Assembly: GCA_014867205.1 (NCBI GenBank)
Contig: WGUO01000036.1
Coordinates: 1-23,369, forward strand
Source of the DNA: Muribaculaceae bacterium
GTDB taxonomy: Bacteria > Bacteroidota > Bacteroidia > Bacteroidales > Muribaculaceae
Reading direction: 5' to 3'
Length of the DNA: 23,369 bases
The translations under genes were made by a program, and so were the position numbers. The notes under the pieces are model-generated. The model saw only the letters and a program-made list of their open reading frames with translations. It did no database searches and was not told the DNA's origin. This document shows, piece by piece, positions 1-8,724 of this stretch (position 1 is the stretch's first letter; each line of letters starts with the position of its first letter).

Positions 1-56
1 TGAACCGAATTTATTTAATTTTTAACCACGTCCATTTTTAGTGGACAGTAGTGATA

Positions 57-87
57 TTGTAAGAAATGTATAAAATATTTAGATTTG
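57..87 (+). promoter_or_regulatory. Bacteroidetes-type promoter of the first secreted protein
   Basis: The -7 box TAGATTTG is at 80-87 and matches TAnnTTTG exactly. A TTG -33 box lies at 57-59, 20 nt upstream. Transcription would start near 94-95, giving a leader of about 33 nt. A small inverted repeat, GTCCA/TGGAC with a 7-nt loop at 30-46, lies just upstream of the -33 box; its role is unknown. Confidence 0.7.
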
Positions 88-127
88 CGCGATAAACTTA
101 TCAAACAACAACTAACAACTAAATCAA

Positions 128-3100
128 ATGAGAAAAGTTACTGCGCTTGCATTGTCCGCAATGCTATCGGTTCCGATTCTTGCTCAGGCCGGTCAGGTCG
201 GGAGAGCCCCGACTTATGCCGAGGGAGATTCCGGAGACCCGTTTTCGTATGTCGTGACCAGTCCGGCTGAGGGAGAAGAGACCTTCAACACGGTAAGGCT
301 CAAGTTCCCGAACGCCGCGACTGCGGAATACATACCCGGGTTCTTGGACCGCTCCTCTTATGTAGAGTTCAGGGTGAACGGACAGCGGTATAACTATGCA
401 GACTATCCGGCGGTTGCCGAGAACGAGATATCCTTCTACCTGGCGCCGGATCTGAAGACCTCCGACCGCTGGGAGATGACCATACAGCCCGGCCTGTTCA
501 GGCTGCTCGACGCCGGGGAGAACGTCCTGGGCGAGAACCAGCAGATGGATATAGTCATCAGCGAGGGTGAGCCCGTGAGCCTGGTGGACTTCACGTTCAC
601 GGCCGATCCGGCGAGCCAGGATCCCTATGACACGTCGCTGAGGATCGCCGAGTTGTCGGAGGTCACCCTGACCTTCCCGAACCTCGACACAGTCACGGCC
701 AATGGCGGCGAGGCCACTGTCACACTGGGCGAGACCGCGTTAGAGAAGTCTGCCTACACGGTGACGGCCACAGGGACAGACAATGTTGTGAAGATCACGT
801 TCGACCCGGCACTCACCTCGGAAGAGGACGCGCAGGTGACCATAACCTTCCCGGCCGGCTCGCTGACGGGCAGCAAGGGAGATGTGACGGACAGCAACCG
901 GGCGAAGGTCGAGAGCAGGTACTACACTCTTGTTCCCGGCGTGAAATATGACCTGACGTTCGACTTCTATCAGCCCAAGCCCGACGCCGACGGCAACCTG
1001 AGCGTCAACAAGAGCCTCGCGATGGCGATCTTCGTGTGCGACACGCCCAACGTCAAGCTCGGAGGCGGGACAGCGGACCACATCACGCTCAAGGAGGTCA
1101 ACGGCGACTTCGAGAGCTCGGGACGCCTCACGGTCCTCAACGGGATGGAGCCAGGCAAGTCGACATTCTACGTGGGCTTTGACCAGCCTGTCTACAACGG
1201 CCAGTACACCGTCACCCTGTCGAAGGGGTCGATCGGCGACGACCGCTGGCGCATGGACCACACGATGGGTCATACCAATGACGAGATCGTGCTGACATTC
1301 AATATCGTTGACGGTGAGGACCGTCAGGTCAGCAATTCGTTTGATTATGTCGTGACCAGTCCGGCTGAGGGAGAAGAGACCTTCAACACGGTAAGGCTCA
1401 AGTTCCCGAACGCCGCGACTGCGGAATACATACCCGGGTTCTTGGACCGCTCCTCTTATGTAGAGTTCAGGGTGAACGGACAGCGGTATAACTATGCAGA
1501 CTATCCGGCGGTTGCCGAGAACGAGATATCCTTCTACCTGGCGCCGGATCTGAAGACCTCCGACCGCTGGGAGATGACCATACAGCCCGGCCTGTTCAGG
1601 CTGCTCGACGCCGGGGAGAACGTCCTGGGCGAGAACCAGCAGATGGATATAGTCATCAGCGAGGGTGAGCCCGTGAGCCTGGTGGACTTCACGTTCACGG
1701 CCGATCCGGCGAGCCAGGATCCCTATGACACGTCGCTGAGGATCGCCGAGTTGTCGGAGGTCACCCTGACCTTCCCGAACCTCGACACAGTCACGGCCAA
1801 TGGCGGCGAGGCCACTGTCACACTGGGCGAGACCGCGTTAGAGAAGTCTGCCTACACGGTGACGGCCACAGGGACAGACAATGTTGTGAAGATCACGTTC
1901 GACCCGGCACTCACCTCGGAAGAGGACGCGCAGGTGACCATAACCTTCCCGGCCGGCTCGCTGACGGGCAGCAAGGGAGATGTGACGGACAGCAACCGGG
2001 CGAAGGTCGAGAGCAGGTACTACACTCTTGTTCCCGGCGTGAAATATGACCTGACGTTCGACTTCTATCAGCCCAAGCCCGACGCCGACGGCAACCTGAG
2101 CGTCAACAAGAGCCTCGCGATGGCGATCTTCGTGTGCGACACGCCCAACGTCAAGCTCGGAGGCGGGACAGCGGACCACATCACGCTCAAGGAGGTCAAC
2201 GGCGACTTCGAGAGCTCGGGACGCCTCACGGTCCTCAACGGGATGGAGCCAGGCAAGTCGACATTCTACGTGGGCTTTGACCAGCCTGTCTACAACGGCC
2301 AGTACACCGTCACCCTGTCGAAGGGGTCGATCGGCGACGACCGCTGGCGCATGGACCACACGATGGGCCATACCAATGACGAGATCGTGCTGACATTCAA
2401 TATAATTGACGGCGAGGACCGTCCCGCTGGACCACACATCGACTTATCAGTTGCCTATACCTCAACCGAGGCTGTGGCTGTAAAGGGAGTTCCCTCTGAA
2501 GACAATATATACTGGTATGCCAACATCATTGAGTCATCACGCTATCCGGGCGATGCAGAGATGCTCGAGTCTGCCATCAATTTCTTTAAACTCGGTGCCG
2601 AGACCTTTGGTATGGACTGGGTTACAGTATTTCAGATGACTGCCAAGACAGGTGAATACACATGGGGCTTCCGTGACTTGTACTCGGCAAGCGACTATAT
2701 CGTCTATGCATTTGGCCTTGACAGTAACGGAGAACTCTATATGCCGCTGACGAAAATTGATGTCCGCACGGCAGATCCTGTCGTCTCAGACAACACATTT
2801 GCCGTTGAGGTGATCGGAGTAGAGGATGGTACAGCAGACGAGACCAAGAAGGTCACTCTCCACGTCACTCCGACCAACGATGATCAGTATGCAGTAGTAG
2901 TGCTGGACAAATATCTGGGCGATGACTATGATATGACCGATCCGGCGTCTGTAAAGACCTATGCACGTAACATATTGCGGCCTCTTGTGACAGATGAGCA
3001 TAAGTACACCGGCGAGCAGACAGTCGTATTCGACAATGTGAAGATTGACGCTCTGATGCAGGCTGCCGTGTTCGGCTATCAGGACTATGAGACAACTGCA

Positions 3101-4105
3101 CCGACTATCTCAGAATTCAGTACTGTCGACGATAATTTCGAGGCCGTGACAGTAGAGGCCTATGATCCTACAATCTCCGGTGCCTCGGCAACGTTCTATT
3201 CGTTCGATATGGTTCGTCCTTTCATATGCGGAGTGATAAGCAGGGAGACGGCAGAAGCCATAGGCGGCATTGAGAATGTTCATGAGAATTACCGTGTGCC
3301 CTCTTGGGTGGCTGAAGGCATGGATTACTATGACTGGCGTTATTTCGCGCGTCGTGATCTCAATCGTCAGGCTCTTGACGGTCCCCTTTCGGAAATTCTC
3401 GGCACAAAGTCGCTAAAATGGGAAACCGAGTATTATGTCTACGGCTATCTGATGGACGAGGGCGGCTACCGCACATCACCGGTCTTCTATGACTCGTTCA
3501 CTACAGAATCCTGCAATACAGGCTCCAATACGTTTGAGCTCCAACTCAACGGAATCACCAGCAATGCGCCTTATTCGCCTGATACTTTCACTGCCGATAT
3601 GTCTATAATTCCAAGTGACAAGACAGGTGAGTATGCACTCTATTACGGTGAGCCGTATGATTTCGAGCAGTATCTCATAGAAGACCGCATGGATGACTGG
3701 ATGTATGAGGTGTTCATGCAGCGTAAGGTGAGACGCACGTACACAGGTGACCTCAACTTCGGTTATGGCGCGGTATATCCTGACAAGACCTACATCTTGA
3801 TTGTGACAGGTTTCGATGAGGCTCCCAACACTGAGCCTACCTGGATGCTGTTTAACCAGAACGGTATCGTCAGAGACTCATGGACCGGTGTTTCGAATGT
3901 AGCGGCAGAAGGATTCAGAGTCTACGTGCGTGATCATGAGATCTGCCTGGATGGCGAATTCACAGCGGCTGCAGTCTATACAGCCGACGGAATGAAGGCC
4001 GGAAGATTCAGTGGCAACGTATGCCGTGTCGATGGCTCAGGCTGCTATATCGTACGCGTTCAGACCGCAAAGGGTGTAGAGACCCGCAAAATCTTTGTGA
4101 AGTAA
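128..4105 (+). CDS. Large secreted protein with two near-identical 366-residue modules and a T9SS-like C-terminal domain
   Basis: 1,325 residues, function not recognised. Residues 1-21 form a Sec signal peptide ending Ala-Gln-Ala, so the protein is exported. Residues 41-399 and 407-765 are two tandem modules, almost identical in protein and DNA, separated by a 7-residue linker. Each module has a front half and a back half rich in beta-type motifs (for example VTLTFPN and VTITFPAGSL) that resemble bacterial Ig-like domains. Residues about 773-1250 are unrelated to the modules. They contain repeated tyrosine-rich beta segments (YIVYAFGLD, YYVYGYLMD, YILIVTGFD), as in fibronectin-like regions of Bacteroidetes surface proteins. 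The last 70 residues (GVSNV... to ETRKIFVK) look like a type IX secretion C-terminal sorting domain, which suggests surface attachment or release. The start is supported by the signal peptide and by a promoter 40 nt upstream. Adhesin or glycan-binding roles are possible but unproven. Confidence 0.9.
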   Translation: MRKVTALALSAMLSVPILAQAGQVGRAPTYAEGDSGDPFSYVVTSPAEGEETFNTVRLKFPNAATAEYIPGFLDRSSYVEFRVNGQRYNYADYPAVAENEISFYLAPDLKTSDRWEMTIQPGLFRLLDAGENVLGENQQMDIVISEGEPVSLVDFTFTADPASQDPYDTSLRIAELSEVTLTFPNLDTVTANGGEATVTLGETALEKSAYTVTATGTDNVVKITFDPALTSEEDAQVTITFPAGSLTGSKGDVTDSNRAKVESRYYTLVPGVKYDLTFDFYQPKPDADGNLSVNKSLAMAIFVCDTPNVKLGGGTADHITLKEVNGDFESSGRLTVLNGMEPGKSTFYVGFDQPVYNGQYTVTLSKGSIGDDRWRMDHTMGHTNDEIVLTFNIVDGEDRQVSNSFDYVVTSPAEGEETFNTVRLKFPNAATAEYIPGFLDRSSYVEFRVNGQRYNYADYPAVAENEISFYLAPDLKTSDRWEMTIQPGLFRLLDAGENVLGENQQMDIVISEGEPVSLVDFTFTADPASQDPYDTSLRIAELSEVTLTFPNLDTVTANGGEATVTLGETALEKSAYTVTATGTDNVVKITFDPALTSEEDAQVTITFPAGSLTGSKGDVTDSNRAKVESRYYTLVPGVKYDLTFDFYQPKPDADGNLSVNKSLAMAIFVCDTPNVKLGGGTADHITLKEVNGDFESSGRLTVLNGMEPGKSTFYVGFDQPVYNGQYTVTLSKGSIGDDRWRMDHTMGHTNDEIVLTFNIIDGEDRPAGPHIDLSVAYTSTEAVAVKGVPSEDNIYWYANIIESSRYPGDAEMLESAINFFKLGAETFGMDWVTVFQMTAKTGEYTWGFRDLYSASDYIVYAFGLDSNGELYMPLTKIDVRTADPVVSDNTFAVEVIGVEDGTADETKKVTLHVTPTNDDQYAVVVLDKYLGDDYDMTDPASVKTYARNILRPLVTDEHKYTGEQTVVFDNVKIDALMQAAVFGYQDYETTAPTISEFSTVDDNFEAVTVEAYDPTISGASATFYSFDMVRPFICGVISRETAEAIGGIENVHENYRVPSWVAEGMDYYDWRYFARRDLNRQALDGPLSEILGTKSLKWETEYYVYGYLMDEGGYRTSPVFYDSFTTESCNTGSNTFELQLNGITSNAPYSPDTFTADMSIIPSDKTGEYALYYGEPYDFEQYLIEDRMDDWMYEVFMQRKVRRTYTGDLNFGYGAVYPDKTYILIVTGFDEAPNTEPTWMLFNQNGIVRDSWTGVSNVAAEGFRVYVRDHEICLDGEFTAAAVYTADGMKAGRFSGNVCRVDGSGCYIVRVQTAKGVETRKIFVK
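248..1323 (+). repeat. Tandem duplication, copy 1
   Basis: First copy of an in-frame repeat with a period of 1,098 nt (366 codons). Positions 248-1269 match copy 2 base for base by eye. Four differences fall in the last ~54 nt, at 1270, 1306, 1307 and 1315. A 22-nt linker (1324-1345) leads into copy 2. Some similarity continues for about 10 nt before 248, but with substitutions. Confidence 0.95.
1346..2421 (+). repeat. Tandem duplication, copy 2
   Basis: Second copy, displaced 1,098 nt from the first. The differing bases are at 2368, 2404, 2405 and 2413. Homology stops after the GEDR codons, where the sequence passes into the unique C-terminal part of the protein. Even synonymous positions are identical across more than 1 kb, so the copies are either very recent or kept alike by gene conversion. 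Confidence 0.95.
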
Positions 4106-4128
4106 AGACAGCAAGTTAAACACAAACC

Positions 4129-4154
4129 AAGCGGGAGGCCTTGTCCTCCCGCTT
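4129..4154 (+). terminator. Hairpin between the first two secreted-protein genes
   Basis: A perfect 10-bp stem, AAGCGGGAGG with CCTCCCGCTT, has a 6-nt loop. It lies 24 nt after the stop codon of the first gene and ends 14 nt before the next start. There is no long T run, so it may be a leaky terminator or an RNA-processing stem. No separate TAnnTTTG promoter is visible for the next gene, which suggests some read-through. Confidence 0.65.
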
Positions 4155-4168
4155 ATTTCAATTACACC

Positions 4169-6235
4169 ATGGAAAAGAAGACAATATACAAGACTGTCGT
4201 GTCGATGTTGGCTCTGGCGACTTTCCTGCCAGCCGTTTCGGCGAATATCTCGCCGATAATCCGTCGCGACGTTCCAAATGACTGTCCGGTTGCCACATCT
4301 GTGTTGGCGGATGCAAAACGTTCCTCGGCACAAGAGGGAGCTGAGACCGCCAGCCTTACGGTCTCCGTGACACTTGACGATTCCCGCGTGCAGGAAGTCC
4401 AGAATGTATTGGCCATATCGGCCGACCCGGAGAAACCCCGAATGTATGAACTGGCCAAATCTGGGAATGTATATATGGGCGATGTTGACACCGGCGTATA
4501 TGATGTGGTGGCCTATATTAAGTCAGACAACGAGGATTCCCAGATATTTCTCTTTAAGGAGGATGTGGCAATCACATCAGCCAAGCGGATTCTTCTCAAC
4601 CAGCGTCACGCTACAATTACCTGCCGTATAGAACGAACGTCACCGAGTGGATCAGAACTCACTCTTCCGGCTCCCGGAGATGCAGGGAATTGCTCGATTG
4701 TCGACCACCTGTTGATGCTCCGTCACAATGATTTCGGCACGCTGTTCATCGATGAGGTGGCCGCCTTCAGAAAGGTATGCACGCATATATCGACCAATCT
4801 TATCCCACAGCGCTTTACACTCACCCGGATGGACGCCTTTACCTGGGATCAAGGCCCGGTGTTCATGGTGGTGCCCATAGACTTCGGACAGGAATCCATA
4901 GGTCCGACTGATGAAGGCTGGAAGGAAGTGAGTGCCTCGTTTGCAGGCACACCTATGAGTGATGCATGGAAAGCAATGCAGGAGGATCCTGTCTTCGCCT
5001 TGACAGGATATTTTGTCGCAGCCGATAGATATTGCCGCGCTTATGTCGGCATAGGCAATTACAACCATGAGTTGCCGACCGACCGACTCTATTACTGGAC
5101 TCCCGAGGGGTATGACGGATATTATGAATATTATCCTCTTCTCCGGGACAACCTGATAGTCATGGGCGACGCGTCAGTGTCATCGATGCCCTACCGGATG
5201 TCTCCCGACGGACTTGTGCCGTGCGGCCTTAATCTCGCAGGCTCTGGAAAACTGATGCTGGCAGAGGGCTATATTCCCGCCAACGGCCATCCAAGATTCA
5301 GTAATCCTCTTCCTGAAGACGCCATGCTTGGCAATGCAGTTCCCGCTCTGGTGTGCATCCCGAGTTCGGCGGCAGACTCAGGGTGGGACAATGGCTTCAT
5401 ATATGACTTTACAGGACGCTATGGCGAGCAACTTGGAATTGACTCCTATAACCTCAGTGATGTGTTGAGTGCATCCGAACTCGATCAAATTGGAGGCTAT
5501 CACCGCACAATCCATGTCGAACGCGACGGAGTGGAGATATGCTCCTCCCCGGGAAACTTCGTGAAGTGGCTCGACTGGGGACGGGGAAATACCTACGCAA
5601 TGAATCTGACGATGAACAACGTGCTTATAGATGGGCAGGTTGAGGGAGTAAACACTGCGTCGCTGACTTATAACGCTGCTGACGGTTACATTCCCACGCT
5701 GACGTCTCTGCAGTTGCGATATGATGATGCAGTAACTGACCGTTTCGATAAATGCGACAAGGCGACCCTTGAACTGACAGCCGCGACATTCGCATTCCAG
5801 GACAACAGTGATTTTCTGTTCAGAGCCCCGACTTCAGTTAAGGCCGCATATGCGCCTCATGGGTCAGATGAGTTTACAGACCTTATGCTTGACGAGGTGC
5901 CTGACAACTTCTATCTGCCCGGATATGGCACATACTTTACGGCTGCTCTCGACAAGGTAGACAGGGAGAGTGCCGACAAATGGTATGACTTGCGCATAAC
6001 AGTTGAAGGTATGTCCGGAGCGAGCCAGATTCAGACACTCTCACCCGCCTTTCGTCTGGAACATCCGGCCGAATCTGTCGGAATTGATGAGGTCTCAGCC
6101 GAAGGTCTGTATGATGTATATTCAGTAGACGGATCCGTGGTGGCACGGGATGCCGAGAACATACAGGAACTGTGCCTCAGGCCTGGAGTTTATGTCATTG
6201 TGAGCGGCGGCAAAGCCCGTAAGATTGTGATTTAA
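4169..6235 (+). CDS. Secreted beta-rich protein with T9SS-like C-terminal domain, function unknown
   Basis: 688 residues, family not recognised. A signal peptide occupies about residues 1-25: MEKK, a hydrophobic core and PAVSA. Residues about 50-160 look like a compact beta domain (TASLTVSVTLDD, then DVDTGVYDVVAYIKSD), reminiscent of carboxypeptidase-regulatory-like or Ig-like folds. The middle is rich in Tyr, Asp and Gly, with no catalytic motif I can name. The C-terminus (VGIDEVSAEG, YSVDGSVV, then LRPGVYVIVSGGKARKIVI) follows the pattern of type IX sorting domains, as in the preceding gene. It lies 63 nt downstream of that gene on the same strand across a hairpin, so the two may be co-expressed and act on the same surface structure. 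A strong intrinsic terminator follows. The start is fixed by the signal peptide. Confidence 0.88.
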   Translation: MEKKTIYKTVVSMLALATFLPAVSANISPIIRRDVPNDCPVATSVLADAKRSSAQEGAETASLTVSVTLDDSRVQEVQNVLAISADPEKPRMYELAKSGNVYMGDVDTGVYDVVAYIKSDNEDSQIFLFKEDVAITSAKRILLNQRHATITCRIERTSPSGSELTLPAPGDAGNCSIVDHLLMLRHNDFGTLFIDEVAAFRKVCTHISTNLIPQRFTLTRMDAFTWDQGPVFMVVPIDFGQESIGPTDEGWKEVSASFAGTPMSDAWKAMQEDPVFALTGYFVAADRYCRAYVGIGNYNHELPTDRLYYWTPEGYDGYYEYYPLLRDNLIVMGDASVSSMPYRMSPDGLVPCGLNLAGSGKLMLAEGYIPANGHPRFSNPLPEDAMLGNAVPALVCIPSSAADSGWDNGFIYDFTGRYGEQLGIDSYNLSDVLSASELDQIGGYHRTIHVERDGVEICSSPGNFVKWLDWGRGNTYAMNLTMNNVLIDGQVEGVNTASLTYNAADGYIPTLTSLQLRYDDAVTDRFDKCDKATLELTAATFAFQDNSDFLFRAPTSVKAAYAPHGSDEFTDLMLDEVPDNFYLPGYGTYFTAALDKVDRESADKWYDLRITVEGMSGASQIQTLSPAFRLEHPAESVGIDEVSAEGLYDVYSVDGSVVARDAENIQELCLRPGVYVIVSGGKARKIVI

Positions 6236-6259
6236 TCACAAATCAATCTCATTTAATCT

Positions 6260-6302
6260 GGCCCCTTCAACACATATAGTCATGTGGCGAAGGGGCCTTT
6301 TT
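6260..6302 (+). terminator. Intrinsic terminator after the secreted-protein pair
   Basis: The stem GGCCCCTTC (6260-6268) with GAAGGGGCC (6289-6297) contains an inner CACAT/ATGTG helix. It is followed directly by TTTTT. This is a classical rho-independent terminator, 24 nt after the stop codon. Confidence 0.9.
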
Positions 6303-6370
6303 GATTTTTGGAGGAAACTGAAAACCGTGTTGACTTCAGTGTCATAGAACAATCTCTACCCTCACATTAC

Positions 6371-6422
6371 AAAGACTCCGCGCCGGTCAGTGCCAATGGC
6401 ATAACCGGCGCGGAGCGTCTTT
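6371..6422 (-). terminator. Terminator of the LRR protein gene
   Basis: A long GC-rich hairpin pairs CTCCGCGCCGGT (6376-6387) with ACCGGCGCGGAG (6404-6415). Outer AAAGAC/GTCTTT arms extend it with a 2-nt bulge. On the minus strand it lies about 22 nt past the LRR stop codon, and the descending arm ends in TCTTT. It faces the plus-strand terminator at 6260-6302, as expected between convergent genes. Confidence 0.85.
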
Positions 6423-6444
6423 GATAGCGTGATTATGGGAGGTC

Positions 6445-8595
6445 TTATTTCCTGAGCTTCGAGGCTACTGTCTTGCCGTTGGCATATGTCGCGCTGACGA
6501 TGTAGACGCCGGGCTCAAGACCGGACAGGTCTGCGCTTTCGCCACGACCTTTTGCCGCTGTAGCGCCTGTTGCACTTACTACTGTGTAATCGGCCGTTGC
6601 CCCGAATGATACTTCATCAGTGCCGAATGTCATACCCTCAGAGGTAACCTCCTCAACTCCTGAGAGGATCGGCTTCGGATACTTCGTGCGGAACAGAACG
6701 TCGTTGCAGTTATACTCCAGGTCATAGTTCTCTACGTCGTCGATGCTGATGCCGGTGCGGAACCATCCGTCTGCCTCAGGCTCGAAACTGCTGCTGTTGT
6801 TGACATTGAGCCGCAACACGTCTATACCTGAACCGATCTGCGACTTGACATGCACGCTGAATGTGCCGTCAGTGTTCTCGCAAACCACATCAAACATCTC
6901 TATTACCTTACACCCCGGAGCCTCTTTGGCATCCTTGTAGTTGTCGCCGCATCCGCCAGGTATGTAATATATGGCTCCCGGAAGAACATACTCTGACTCA
7001 TCGCCGCTATCGGCATCTGCCAGCGTATAGCCCTCGCAGAATATAACCGGGCGGACGGTGGAGGAGGGCTCAATTGAAATAAGGTTGCACAACGGCCATG
7101 TCTTCTCAAGCGCATCGGTGGTCTTTAGGTATATCGACGGAGATGTCGAGGACAATGGGCCGTATATAAGAGCAGGCTTATTGCCATTCTCAATGCTGAA
7201 TGCACCAATCACAATCTTTCGCAACTCTGAATTATAGCCGATATTGGGGTAGCCCTCCCACTGGTATGCCCAGAACCAGGTCAGGCGCGGCAGATAGAGC
7301 TCCCTGAGTAATGTGCATTGGCTGAAACACATCTGTCGGATGCCGAGTACGCCGTTGCCGTCATACATGACCAGACCGGAGAGGTCGACCTTCTCAAGGC
7401 CGGGATTGCTGTCGAACATCGCGAAACCGAGGTTTACTCCGGCGGCAGGCACCGCACCTGTGCCGAATGTCACCTCCTTGAATCCACAGTTGGCAAAGAT
7501 GCTGTCGCCGTCGAATGTCATGTCAGGGCTGAAGTTGAAGTTGTCGAGGCTCGCGCAATGCTTGAAGGCACAGTCGCCATAGGTGGTCGACGGACTGTGT
7601 ACATATACCTTCTTAAGGTGATATGAGTTACGGGCGAAATCCTCGGGCAGCTCAACGGCATAGGGGATGGTCATCTCCGAGAGTTTCTGGCTGTATGAGA
7701 ATACTCCGCGGTTGAGCGACATCTCGCGGTTGGGGAGCTCAAGCGATGTGAGTCCGCAGTTGTAGAAGGCCTTCTCGCCGATCTCGGTCACGTCGCCCCA
7801 GTCAATCGACATAAGGCTTATGGTGTTTGCGAAGGCATATTTGCCGATCTTAGTGACTCCGGCGGGAACGGAATATGTGGCATTGGGAATGGCGGGCGGG
7901 TAACTTATGATCCGCGTGCCATCGCGGTCGAGCAGAATGCCGTTGTTTATGCTGTAGTTGGCTCCGGCCGAGGGCTGCTCACCGTTGACGCGGAACTCAC
8001 GCAGGTTTCTCATGTCGTTGAATCCGCAGTTGCTCAGCGGCTCGAAGAGGTTGGGGGAGAGCGCCACCGTATTGATGTTCTGGTTGCCGGCAAAAGCGTC
8101 AGGACAGATGTCGACGGTGCTTTTCGACATGTTGAGGATACCACCATCCAGTTCGATGCCCTCGGGTACGCGTACCATTATCTTGCCACCCTTGCGCATC
8201 AGTATGCCTGCGCCCGTAGCCGAGAGGAACTCACTTCCCTGAGCCACCTTGAACGCCTTCAGTTTCGGACAGTTGTAGAAATTGAGGCAATTTTCCAGAT
8301 AATCCCCGTAGAGCTCTCCTATCTCCGTCACATTGGCAGGAATCGTGATCTCGGTGACTTCGGTCAGGTTGTCGAGCGCGTGCGGAGCGATGGCAGTCAC
8401 CTTGTAGGTCACTCCGTTCTCCTCATAGGTCTCCTTCAGCACGAGCTTGCCAGACGTGGGCTGCTGGCCGCTCCACGACATCAGCGTACACGTCTTGTCG
8501 GACTTGTTGAGATTGCCGTAGGTGTAGATGATCGCGTTGGCCGCGAATGCCGGCGCCAGCAGGAGCAGCATTGCCGGAATCAGTCTTTTTTTCAT
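6445..8595 (-). CDS. Secreted BspA-type leucine-rich-repeat surface protein
   Basis: 716 residues from the chosen start. The signal peptide is MKKRLIPAMLLLLAPAFAANA. An in-frame ATG 15 nt upstream (8610) is possible but would leave almost no leader after the promoter at 8627-8634. From about residue 60 to 480 there are LRR_5/BspA-like repeats, with recurring phrases such as VTEITIPANVTEIGE, VTKIGKYAFANT, VTEIGEKAFYNCGLTSLELP and CAFKHCASLDNF. The last ~60 residues (SATGATAAKGRGES, then LEPGVYIVSATYANGKT) match the type IX C-terminal sorting pattern. BspA-like proteins bind host matrix proteins or mediate adhesion in some Bacteroidetes; the ligand here is unknown. The gene is divergent from the TPR-HTH regulator, and an 11-bp-arm inverted repeat covers its promoter, so expression is probably regulated. 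Confidence 0.93.
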   Translation of the reverse strand: MKKRLIPAMLLLLAPAFAANAIIYTYGNLNKSDKTCTLMSWSGQQPTSGKLVLKETYEENGVTYKVTAIAPHALDNLTEVTEITIPANVTEIGELYGDYLENCLNFYNCPKLKAFKVAQGSEFLSATGAGILMRKGGKIMVRVPEGIELDGGILNMSKSTVDICPDAFAGNQNINTVALSPNLFEPLSNCGFNDMRNLREFRVNGEQPSAGANYSINNGILLDRDGTRIISYPPAIPNATYSVPAGVTKIGKYAFANTISLMSIDWGDVTEIGEKAFYNCGLTSLELPNREMSLNRGVFSYSQKLSEMTIPYAVELPEDFARNSYHLKKVYVHSPSTTYGDCAFKHCASLDNFNFSPDMTFDGDSIFANCGFKEVTFGTGAVPAAGVNLGFAMFDSNPGLEKVDLSGLVMYDGNGVLGIRQMCFSQCTLLRELYLPRLTWFWAYQWEGYPNIGYNSELRKIVIGAFSIENGNKPALIYGPLSSTSPSIYLKTTDALEKTWPLCNLISIEPSSTVRPVIFCEGYTLADADSGDESEYVLPGAIYYIPGGCGDNYKDAKEAPGCKVIEMFDVVCENTDGTFSVHVKSQIGSGIDVLRLNVNNSSSFEPEADGWFRTGISIDDVENYDLEYNCNDVLFRTKYPKPILSGVEEVTSEGMTFGTDEVSFGATADYTVVSATGATAAKGRGESADLSGLEPGVYIVSATYANGKTVASKLRK

Positions 8596-8626
8596 AATCT
8601 TTAATATCAATGATTAAATCCGGCGG

Positions 8627-8634
8627 CAAAGTTA
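8627..8634 (-). promoter_or_regulatory. -7 box of the LRR protein gene
   Basis: TAACTTTG on the minus strand matches TAnnTTTG exactly. Predicted transcription start is near 8620, about 25 nt before the ATG at 8595. No TTG box is visible at the expected distance, so the promoter may depend on an activator. Confidence 0.65.
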
Positions 8635-8658
8635 AGCATCTTTTCCCGATGCTTAACT
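8630..8658. promoter_or_regulatory. Inverted repeat overlapping the LRR promoter (probable operator)
   Basis: A perfect 11-bp inverted repeat, AGTTAAGCATC (8630-8640) with GATGCTTAACT (8648-8658), has a 7-nt spacer. It overlaps the -7 box of the LRR gene and reaches toward the -33 region. No gene ends here, so a terminator role is unlikely; an operator for a dimeric regulator fits better. Confidence 0.6.
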
Positions 8659-8724
8659 CTCTTGAGGAGTCGGTTTTTCGGTCATAGACCCTTTGTAGCC
8701 CCAATGTATGTCATCCATTAGTCC

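Noticed and set aside
248..2421. Tandem repeat as a possible CRISPR array or mobile element
   Set aside because: The unit is 1,098 nt, in frame, and part of one exported protein. There are no spacers, terminal inverted repeats or transposase.
740..2437. Two matching minus-strand open frames of 177 and 199 codons
   Set aside because: They are antisense to the duplicated modules and match only because the DNA is duplicated. They were useful only as confirmation of DNA-level identity.
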